Of a stretch of DNA of 13,718 nucleotides, positions 1-7,680 are shown piece after piece. Under the pieces are notes generated by a model. That model had not been told where the DNA came from and searched no databases. It was given only the letters and a program-made list of their open reading frames with translations. The stretch lies in assembly GCA_035559315.1 (NCBI GenBank), contig DATMBJ010000105.1, positions 1 to 13,718 on the forward strand, given 5' to 3'. The DNA is from DATLZM01 sp035559315. GTDB lineage: Bacteria; Actinomycetota; UBA4738; HRBIN12. A program made the position numbers and the translations under genes. The number at the start of each line of letters is the position of its first letter. Position 1 is the stretch's first letter.

Positions 1-6
1 GGGCCC

Positions 7-23
7 GGGCGGGCCGCCCGCCC
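7..23. other. GC-only inverted repeat downstream of the ubiX-like gene
   Basis: GGGCGGGC (7-14) and GCCCGCCC (16-23) are perfect complements around a single base, so a hairpin of about six pairs with a five-base loop can form. It lies 14 bases past the stop codon of the leftward ubiX-like gene. It could help end that transcript, but there is no T-run, and in DNA this GC-rich such repeats arise by chance. The rest of bases 1-37 shows no recognisable gene start. Confidence 0.25.
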
Positions 24-37
24 GCCGCCCCGACCCG

Positions 38-571
38 CTAGGCACCCACGCCCAACCGCGCGACGACCTCGTGGACCGCGGCCTCGACCGATGCGGGCTC
101 GCCCCCCGCGGGGCGCACGAGCGAGACCCCGGGGGTCCGCTCCAGACGCCCCAGCGCCTCGGCGCGGAAGGGGCCGAGCCCCCCGCCGGGGACCAGCAGC
201 ACGAGCGGCCGCCCCTCCTTGATCGTGACGTCCGCGGCCCGGTGGACGAGGTTCATGGCGAGGCCCAGGCCGATCGAGGCCAGCGTGGAGGCGCTGCAGG
301 GGGCGATCGCCATCCCGAGGGTCAGGAACGAGCCGCTCGAGATCCGGGCCGCCTGGTTCCGCTCGGCGTACACCCGGTCGGCCAGGCCCCGGACCTCGTC
401 GGGCACGCGTCCGGTCTCGCGGGCGATGGCGCGGGATGCGCACCGGCACATCACCAGGTGGGTCTCGACCGGGAGGCCAGCCAGGACCTCCAGGAGCCGG
501 ACGCCGAACGCGGCGCCGGGGCCCCCGGTGAGGCCCACGACGACGCGCCCCTGTCTTGACTCGGCCGACAT
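38..571 (-). CDS. UbiX/Pad1-like flavin prenyltransferase family protein, divergent active site
   Basis: This 177-residue protein has the UbiX fold signature throughout: an N-terminal FMN-binding loop GLTGGPGAAFGVRLLEVL (about 13-30), SSGSFLTLGMAIAPCS (about 78-93) and HRAADVTIKEGRPLVLLV (about 110-127). UbiX enzymes attach dimethylallyl phosphate to FMN to make prenylated FMN, the cofactor of UbiD-type decarboxylases; B subunits of hydroxyarylic acid decarboxylases are close relatives. The Arg and Lys of RAAD/IKE and the Glu of the ARETG segment are kept. However, the usual Ser of GASG is Pro, the usual Arg-Glu of the PRE(T/A)P motif is Gly-Gly, and the C-terminal FYH(R/Q)P tyrosine segment is missing. 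Prenyltransferase activity is therefore uncertain. The ATG at 571 has no Shine-Dalgarno sequence and lies in the first copy of the shared operator, which suggests a leaderless mRNA. No UbiD gene is visible; one may lie to the left. Confidence 0.85.
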   Translation of the reverse strand: MSAESRQGRVVVGLTGGPGAAFGVRLLEVLAGLPVETHLVMCRCASRAIARETGRVPDEVRGLADRVYAERNQAARISSGSFLTLGMAIAPCSASTLASIGLGLAMNLVHRAADVTIKEGRPLVLLVPGGGLGPFRAEALGRLERTPGVSLVRPAGGEPASVEAAVHEVVARLGVGA

Positions 572-585
572 CTAAACGTCAAGAT
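570..585. promoter_or_regulatory. Operator copy 1: inverted repeat between ubiX-like gene and ABC operon
   Basis: ATCTAAACGTCAAGAT is an imperfect 16-base palindrome (6 of 8 pairs) sharing the ATCT...AAGAT half-sites with the copies at 10016 and 11451. It lies between divergent genes and includes the first two bases of the leftward ATG. On the minus strand TATCTT (586-581) sits 9 bases before that ATG, a plausible leaderless -10 element with only a weak -35. On the plus strand TTGACT (556-561), 18 bases, then CAAGAT (580-585) could serve the ABC operon. Binding by the MarR protein encoded at 10861-11409 is inferred. Confidence 0.7.
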
Positions 586-622
586 ACCTCGCATCGGGAT
601 CGAGGCGAAAGGGGGGTGGCCC

Positions 623-2146
623 GTGTCGAGGCTGGTCCGTTCCATCGCTCTGCTCGCGCTCCTCGCGCTGGTGGGCGCGGCGTGCGACACCGGCGCGGAG
701 GAGGCGCCCGAGGGTCCGGAGGCGCCGGTCGAGATCACGATCGCGATCGGCTCCGAGCCGACGACCCTCGACCCGCAGCTCCGCGACGACGGCGGCGAGC
801 GCGCGGTGAACGACAACATCTACGAGACGCTCATGGTCCGCACGCCCCAGGGAGACCTCCAGCCCGGGCTCGCGGCGGACTTCCCGGAGCAGGTCGACCC
901 CACGACCTGGCGGTTCACGCTGCGGGAGGGCATCACGTTCCAGAACGGGGAGCCGTTCAACGCGGACGCCGTCGTCCACAGCGTCGAGCGGATCATCGAC
1001 CCCGCCTTCGAGTCCGAGCAGGCCGGCTCGTTCTTCGGGACGATCACCGGTGCCGAGAAGGTGGACGACCTCACGGTGGACATCCTGACGAGCGGCCCCG
1101 ACCCGGTCCTGCCGGCCCGGATGTACTGGATGAAGATGGTCCCCCCGGAGGCCTCCCAGGAGGCGGACTTCGCGGAGAACCCGGTCGGGACCGGCCCCTA
1201 CCGGTTCGTGGAGTGGGTCCGGGGCGACCACGTGACCCTCGAGGCCAACCCCGACTACTGGGGCGGGGCGCCGGCGATCGACCGCGTGACGTTCCGGTTC
1301 GTGGCCGAGGCCGGGACCCGGCTCGCCGGGCTCCTCTCCGGCGAGTTCGACCTGATCACGAACCTCCTGCCCGAGGACGTGGCGACCGTGGAGGGCGCCG
1401 GGAAGCAGGCGGCGGCCGTGCAGGGCCTGGAGCACCCCGTCATCATCCTCAACGTGGAGGAGGGGGTCACGGCCGACGTCCGGGTCCGCCAGGCGTTGAA
1501 CCTGGCGGTGGACAAGGACGCCCTGGCGAACGACCTGTTCGCGGGCAACGCGACCGTGGACGCCTGCCAGATCCTGTCGCCGTCGTGGACCGGGTTCAAC
1601 GAGGAGCTCCAGCCCTACCCGTACGACCCGGACCGGGCGCGGCAGCTGCTCCGCGAGGCCGGGGCCGAGGGCGCGACGATCGAGCTGGTCGGCGAGCGCG
1701 GCCGCTGGCTCAAGGACGGGGAGCTGCTCGAGGCCGTGGCCGGGTACTGGGACGCGGTCGGGATCGACACCAAGCTCCGCATCTTCGAGTTCGACGAGTA
1801 CCTCAACCGTCTGTTCGGGGAGGTGCGCCCGGACGCCGTGTTCGTGACGAGCTCCAACGAGCTGCTCGATGCGAGCCGGAACCTCGGCGCCTACTACCAC
1901 AAGGACGGCATCGGGGCCTCGAACGACGACGAGCGGCTGGCCGAGCTCCTCGACCAGGCCCTGGTGGAGACCGACCCCGACCGGCGCGAGGCGCTCTACG
2001 CGGAGGCCACGAAGATCGCCTGCGACGGCGCGTACTTCGTGTTCCTCCTGAACATCAACGACACCTACGGGATGAGCGAGCGGCTGTCCTGGCAGCCGCG
2101 GGTGGACGCGAAGCTCCTCGTGAAGGAGATGGCGGTCACGGGATAG
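623..2146 (+). CDS. ABC transporter substrate-binding lipoprotein, family 5 (DppA/OppA-like)
   Basis: This 507-residue extracytoplasmic receptor would capture the substrate of the adjacent importer. A lipoprotein signal peptide is visible: positive N-terminus (MSRLVRS), leucine/alanine-rich core and LVGAAC with the lipidated Cys at 21, then an acidic linker. Family-5 hallmarks follow: EPTTLDPQL near 50, WRFTLREGITFQNGEPFNA near 95-113, GTGPYRFVEW with PDYWGG near 190-213, and RVRQALNLAVDKDAL near 288-302. The GTG start at 623 is chosen because it gives an intact signal peptide and follows a G-rich stretch (AAAGGGGGG) that can act as ribosome binding site. Family 5 proteins bind di- and oligopeptides, but also sugars, nickel and small organic compounds, so the ligand is open. 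The gene leads the operon dppA-B-C-D-F and starts about 40 bases from operator copy 1. Confidence 0.93.
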   Translation: MSRLVRSIALLALLALVGAACDTGAEEAPEGPEAPVEITIAIGSEPTTLDPQLRDDGGERAVNDNIYETLMVRTPQGDLQPGLAADFPEQVDPTTWRFTLREGITFQNGEPFNADAVVHSVERIIDPAFESEQAGSFFGTITGAEKVDDLTVDILTSGPDPVLPARMYWMKMVPPEASQEADFAENPVGTGPYRFVEWVRGDHVTLEANPDYWGGAPAIDRVTFRFVAEAGTRLAGLLSGEFDLITNLLPEDVATVEGAGKQAAAVQGLEHPVIILNVEEGVTADVRVRQALNLAVDKDALANDLFAGNATVDACQILSPSWTGFNEELQPYPYDPDRARQLLREAGAEGATIELVGERGRWLKDGELLEAVAGYWDAVGIDTKLRIFEFDEYLNRLFGEVRPDAVFVTSSNELLDASRNLGAYYHKDGIGASNDDERLAELLDQALVETDPDRREALYAEATKIACDGAYFVFLLNINDTYGMSERLSWQPRVDAKLLVKEMAVTG

Positions 2147-2166
2147 GGTTCGGTTCGGTGGCTGGG

Positions 2167-3087
2167 ATGGGCCGGTTCGCGGTCAGGAGGATCGCGCAGG
2201 GGCTGCTCGTGGTCCTGGGGGTGACCATCGTGGTCTTCGTGGTCACCCGCCTGGTGGGCGACCCGGTCGACGTCCTCCTCCCGCTCGAGGCGACCGCGGA
2301 GCAGCGGGCGGAGTTCGAGCACCGCCTCGGGTTCGACCGGCCCATCCCGGTCCAGTTCGTGGACTACCTCGAGGACCTGGCCCGGCTCGACTTCGGGGAG
2401 TCCTTCTGGCAGCACCGGCCGGTGATGGAGATCGTCCTCGAGCACCTCCCGAGGACCTTCACGCTCGTGATCCCGGCGATGCTGCTGATGGTCGCGCTCG
2501 CGGTCCCCCTCGGGGTGCTCGCCGCGCTCCGGCCGGGCGGCGCCCTGGACCGGGTCACGGTGGTGCTGAGCCTGATCGGGCTCTCGATCCCGCAGTTCTG
2601 GCTGGGGCTGCTCCTGATCCTCGTGTTCGCCGTGGAGCTCAAGGTCCTGCCGCCGCTCGGGGGCGGCTCGCCCAAGCACATGATCATGCCGGTCCTCACC
2701 CTCGCCCTCCCGGCCGTGGGCCGCCTGGCGATGATCGTCCGCTCCTCGATGATCGACGAGCTGAACCAGCAGTACGTGAAGATGGCACTGGCCAAGGGGA
2801 TCCCCTTCGCCCGGGTGGTCGGGGTGCACGCCCTGCGGAACGCCGCGATCCCCGCCCTCACGCTCTCAGGCTGGGAGTTCATCCGGGCCCTCGCCGGCTA
2901 CTCGGTGATCGTGGAGTTCGTCTTCCAGTGGCCCGGCGTCGGGTTCCTCGCGATGCAGTCGATCGAGCGGCAGGACCTGTTCCTCCTCCAGGGGATCGTG
3001 TTCGTGGTCGCGGTGATGGTCGTGGTGGTGAACGTGATCGTCGACATCCTGTACAAGGCGATCGACCCCCGGATCAAGCTCGCCTAG
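2167..3087 (+). CDS. ABC transporter permease, DppB/OppB-like
   Basis: This 306-residue inner-membrane permease forms half of the translocation channel. The N-terminal membrane helix (about residues 8-28) is followed by the typical TRLVGDPVDVLLP loop; about five further hydrophobic segments make up the binding-protein-dependent transport domain. The cytoplasmic EAA coupling loop is at about 203-225 (YVKMALAKGIPFARVVGVHA), and the protein ends in a YKAIDPRIK motif typical of DppB. The ATG at 2167 gives the usual family N-terminus; an in-frame GTG at 2158 is possible. Neither has a strong ribosome binding site. The receptor gene stops 20 bases upstream, so co-transcription is expected. Confidence 0.93.
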   Translation: MGRFAVRRIAQGLLVVLGVTIVVFVVTRLVGDPVDVLLPLEATAEQRAEFEHRLGFDRPIPVQFVDYLEDLARLDFGESFWQHRPVMEIVLEHLPRTFTLVIPAMLLMVALAVPLGVLAALRPGGALDRVTVVLSLIGLSIPQFWLGLLLILVFAVELKVLPPLGGGSPKHMIMPVLTLALPAVGRLAMIVRSSMIDELNQQYVKMALAKGIPFARVVGVHALRNAAIPALTLSGWEFIRALAGYSVIVEFVFQWPGVGFLAMQSIERQDLFLLQGIVFVVAVMVVVVNVIVDILYKAIDPRIKLA

Positions 3088-3089
3088 CG

Positions 3090-4064
3090 ATGCGGACGCA
3101 GGAGCGGGTGCGGGCCGGGCGACGGCGGGAGCTCCTCGGGGGTCGTCCCTACGAGGTCCTCCGGGCCCTCCGGGGCGCGCTCTCCGAGCTGTGGGGCGAC
3201 AAGGTCGGGCTGTTCGGGCTCCTCGTGGTCGTGGGGCTCGTGCTCGTGGCCATCCTCGCGCCCCTCCTCGCCCCCCACGACCCGACGGCGGGCGCCCTCG
3301 GCGACCGCCTGCGGCCGCCGGCCTGGGCCGAGGGCGGCAGCGCCCGGTTCCCGCTCGGGACCGACGAGCAGGGCCGGGACATCCTCTCCCGGATCATCTA
3401 CGGCACCCGCGTGACGCTCCTCGTCGGCGGCTCGGTGGTCCTGCTGGCCGGGACCTTCGGGACCCTCATGGGCCTCATCGCCGGCTACAAGGGCGGGCGG
3501 TGGGACTCGGTGATCATGCGGATCGTCGACACCCAGGTCGCGTTCCCCGGGCTGCTCCTCGCGCTCGTGATCCTCGCGGTGATCCAGCCCAGCGCGACCT
3601 CCGTGATCGCGGTCCTCGCGCTCAACGGGTGGATGGTCTACGCCAGGATGACCCGGGGGGTCGTGCTCTCGGTGAAGGAGACGCCCTACGTGGACGCCGC
3701 CGAGATCGTGGGGTGCCGGCCCCGGCGGGTCGTCCTCCGCCACATCCTCCCGAACCTGGCCTCGCCCCTGCTCACGCTGGCCGTCCTCGAGTTCGCCCGG
3801 ATCATCCTCGCCGAGGCCGCCCTGTCGTTCCTCGGCCTCGGGATCCAGCCCCCGCAGGCCTCGTGGGGGCTCATGGTCTCCCAGGGCAAGAACTACCTGT
3901 TCAGCGCGTGGTGGCTCGTGACGTTCCCGGGCCTGGCGATCGCGCTCACCGTGCTCGGCGTCAACCTCCTGGCGAGCTGGCTCCGGGTCGCCGCCGATCC
4001 CCAGGAGCGCGAGAAGCGGTTCGCGGCGGCGACCAGCCAGCGGGCGGCCCAGGGGACGGTGTGA
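3090..4064 (+). CDS. ABC transporter permease, DppC/OppC-like
   Basis: This 324-residue permease is the second channel subunit. A basic cytoplasmic N-terminus (MRTQERVRAGRRREL) leads into an OppC_N-type helix (about 47-63), followed by the conserved LGTDEQGRDILSRIIYGTRVTL stretch (about 91-112) and the transport domain with several hydrophobic helices. The EAA loop is at about 200-222 (YVDAAEIVGCRPRRVVLRHI). LSFLGLGIQPPQASWGLM near the C-terminus is highly characteristic of DppC. The ATG at 3090 lies two bases after the dppB-like stop codon, and the 3' end overlaps the next gene by four bases, so translation is probably coupled along the operon. Confidence 0.94.
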   Translation: MRTQERVRAGRRRELLGGRPYEVLRALRGALSELWGDKVGLFGLLVVVGLVLVAILAPLLAPHDPTAGALGDRLRPPAWAEGGSARFPLGTDEQGRDILSRIIYGTRVTLLVGGSVVLLAGTFGTLMGLIAGYKGGRWDSVIMRIVDTQVAFPGLLLALVILAVIQPSATSVIAVLALNGWMVYARMTRGVVLSVKETPYVDAAEIVGCRPRRVVLRHILPNLASPLLTLAVLEFARIILAEAALSFLGLGIQPPQASWGLMVSQGKNYLFSAWWLVTFPGLAIALTVLGVNLLASWLRVAADPQEREKRFAAATSQRAAQGTV

Positions 4065-5104
4065 GCGTGGCCGGCGCGGACGGTCGGGTGCCGCCGGGCG
4101 GCCGGCTCCTCGAGGTGGAGGACCTCCACGTCAAGTTCTTCACGCGCCGCGGCGTGGCGCACGCCGTCCGGGGGGTCTCGTTCCGGATCGACGCCGGGGA
4201 GACCCTGGGCCTGGTCGGCGAGTCCGGGTCCGGGAAGAGCGTGACCGCGCTCGCGCTGATGGGCCTGATCCGCCTCCCGGGGAGGATCACCGGGGGCGAC
4301 ATCCGGTGGAAGGGGCGGTCGCTCCTGGGGCCGAGGGGCGAGCGCCACCTCGCGGGGATCCGGGGCCGGGAGATCGCGATCGTGTTCCAGGATCCCATGA
4401 GCTCGTTGAACCCCCTGTTCACCGTGGGCTTCCAGATCGGCGAGGTGCTCCGCCATCACCTCGGGATCGGGAGGGACCAGGCCCGGCGGCGGGCGGTCGA
4501 GCTGCTCGACATGGTCGGCATCGCCTTCCCCGAGCAGCGCGTCGACCAGTACCCCCACGAGTTCTCGGGCGGGATGCGGCAGCGGATGCTGATCGCGATG
4601 GCCCTGGCGTGCGAGCCCGAGCTGCTGATCGCGGACGAGCCCACCACGGCCCTGGACGTGACGATCCAGGCGCAGATCCTCGAGCTCCTGGCGGAGCTCC
4701 AGCGGCGGCTCGGGATCGCGGTGCTCCTGATCAGCCACGACCTCGGTGTCGTGGCCCAGGTCTGCCACCGGATCGCCGTGATGTACGCCGGCCACATCGT
4801 GGAGACCGGGACCGCGGAGGAGGTGTTCTCCCGGCCTGGGCACCCCTACACGGAGGGGCTGCTCCGCTCGACGCCGCGCCTGGACCGGGTGGAGTCGCGG
4901 CTCCAGGGGATCGACGGGTCGCCGCCGGACCTGATCCACCCCCCGCCCGGCTGCCCCTTCCATCCCCGGTGCAGGCTCGCGGACGAGCGATGCCCGGCGG
5001 AGATGCCGCCGCTCGAGGACCACGACGGACGGGAGGTCGCGTGCTGGCATGCGTTCGGTAGGCGTGTCGGAGAAGAGGCGGGAGCCGGAACCTCGCACGG
5101 GTGA
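4061..5104 (+). CDS. ABC transporter ATP-binding protein, DppD/OppD-like
   Basis: This 347-residue protein is one of two ATPases that power import. It has Walker A GESGSGKS (53-60), Q-loop FQDPMSSLNP (about 112-121), signature SGGMRQR (169-175), Walker B LLIADEP (188-194) and the switch His in ISHD (H226). The C-terminal oligopeptide/dipeptide extension carries four cysteines in CPFHPRC...RC...ACW (about 300-333), the arrangement seen in Dpp/Opp ATPases and linked to an Fe-S cluster in some of them. The GTG at 4061 shares GTGA with the stop of the permease; a GTG at 4067 is the alternative. The C-terminal coding end overlaps the next gene by 56 bases. Confidence 0.94.
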   Translation: MSVAGADGRVPPGGRLLEVEDLHVKFFTRRGVAHAVRGVSFRIDAGETLGLVGESGSGKSVTALALMGLIRLPGRITGGDIRWKGRSLLGPRGERHLAGIRGREIAIVFQDPMSSLNPLFTVGFQIGEVLRHHLGIGRDQARRRAVELLDMVGIAFPEQRVDQYPHEFSGGMRQRMLIAMALACEPELLIADEPTTALDVTIQAQILELLAELQRRLGIAVLLISHDLGVVAQVCHRIAVMYAGHIVETGTAEEVFSRPGHPYTEGLLRSTPRLDRVESRLQGIDGSPPDLIHPPPGCPFHPRCRLADERCPAEMPPLEDHDGREVACWHAFGRRVGEEAGAGTSHG

Positions 5105-6068
5105 GCCCCTGCTCCGGGTGGAGGGGCTCACCGTGCACTTCCCCCTGGGCGGGGCCTGGGGCCGGCGCCGTCGGGTCGTGCACGCCGTCGACGACGTCTC
5201 GTTCGAGATCCGCCGGGGGGAGACCCTCGGGCTGGTCGGCGAGTCCGGCTCCGGCAAGACCACCACCGGCCGGGCCATCCTCCGCCGGGTGCCGATCACC
5301 GCCGGGCGGATCTGGTTCAAGGGCCGCGACATCACCGAGCTCCGCGGGGAGGAGCTCCGCCGGCTCCGGCGGGACATGCAGCTCGTGTTCCAGGATCCCT
5401 ACGCCAGCCTGAACCCGCGGATGCGGGTCCTCGACATCGTGGCCGAGCCGCTCCTCGTCCACGGCCTGGTCCGGCGCATCGAGGACGCCGAGGACCGGGT
5501 GGCGGAGCTCCTGGAGCTCGTCGGGCTCCCGGCGGACGCCGCGGGGCGCTACCCCCACGCGTTCTCCGGCGGCCAGCGCCAGCGGATCGGGATCGCCCGG
5601 GCCCTGGCCCTGGAGCCGGACCTGATCGTGGCGGACGAGCCGGTGTCCGCGCTCGACGTCTCGATCCGGGCCCAGGTCGTGAACCTGATGCAGGACCTCC
5701 AGGAGCGGCTGGGGCTCACCTACCTGTTCATCGCCCACGACCTCTCCGTGGTCCGCCACATCTCCCACCGGATCGCGGTGATGTACGCCGGGAAGCTGGT
5801 CGAGCTCGCGGACCGGGACGAGCTGTACCGCGATCCCCGCCACCCCTACACGCGGGCCCTGCTCTCCGCGGTGCCGATCCCCGACCCCCGCGTGCAGCGG
5901 GCGCGCGGCCGCACGGTGCTGCGCGGGGAGATCCCGAACCCGGTCGAGCCGCCGGGGGGCTGCCGGTTCCACACCCGCTGCCCGATCGCGGTCGAGCGGT
6001 GCGCGGCCGAGGAGCCGCCGCTCGAGGAGAAGGCGCCGCAGCACGTCGCGGCGTGCTGGCTCACGTGA
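5049..6068 (+). CDS. ABC transporter ATP-binding protein, DppF/OppF-like
   Basis: This 339-residue protein is the second ATPase and would pair with the DppD-like subunit. Walker A GESGSGKT is at 64-71, the Q-loop reads FQDPYASLNPRMRV, the signature is SGGQRQR, Walker B is LIVADEPVSALD, and the switch His is in IAHD. The C-terminus carries CRFHTRCPIA...RC...ACW, again four cysteines. The long leading segment with VHAVDDVSFEI is typical of DppF. The ATG at 5049 overlaps the upstream gene by 56 bases; GTG 5064 would shorten the overlap slightly. This gene closes the five-gene transporter set; the next gene follows after 97 bases. Confidence 0.94.
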   Translation: MRSVGVSEKRREPEPRTGEPLLRVEGLTVHFPLGGAWGRRRRVVHAVDDVSFEIRRGETLGLVGESGSGKTTTGRAILRRVPITAGRIWFKGRDITELRGEELRRLRRDMQLVFQDPYASLNPRMRVLDIVAEPLLVHGLVRRIEDAEDRVAELLELVGLPADAAGRYPHAFSGGQRQRIGIARALALEPDLIVADEPVSALDVSIRAQVVNLMQDLQERLGLTYLFIAHDLSVVRHISHRIAVMYAGKLVELADRDELYRDPRHPYTRALLSAVPIPDPRVQRARGRTVLRGEIPNPVEPPGGCRFHTRCPIAVERCAAEEPPLEEKAPQHVAACWLT

Positions 6069-6087
6069 GGGGGTCGTCGCCGGGCGC

Positions 6088-6132
6088 GGGGCGTCGCATC
6101 ATGGGACCCGCGGAGGGGCGTCGCATCGTGGG
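6088..6132 (+). repeat. Two 18-base direct repeats upstream of the mmsA-like gene
   Basis: GGGGCGTCGCATCATGGG (6088-6105) recurs as GGGGCGTCGCATCGTGGG (6115-6132), 17 of 18 identical, with starts 27 bases apart. The pair fills much of the 97-base gap between the transporter operon and the dehydrogenase gene, ending 33 bases before its ATG. Direct repeats in this position can be activator or repressor sites, but could also be a chance local duplication. No convincing -10/-35 pair is seen beside them, so read-through from the ABC operon remains the default. Confidence 0.5.
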
Positions 6133-6165
6133 GAGCGCGGAGACGAGGGCGACCGGGAGGTTGGG

Positions 6166-7668
<1,503 letters not shown>

Positions 7669-7680
7669 GGCCGGGGCAGG

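Noticed and set aside
572..1900. Long minus-strand open frame (442 codons) opposite the binding-protein gene
   Set aside because: Low-complexity composition typical of antisense frames in GC-rich DNA; the plus strand encodes a clear lipoprotein receptor.
556..3087. A continuous 843-codon open frame that appears to fuse a long N-terminal region to the DppB-like permease
   Set aside because: Before about 2158 the frame is a shadow of the binding-protein gene, rich in Arg/Gly/Pro with no family signature. The permease proper begins at 2167.
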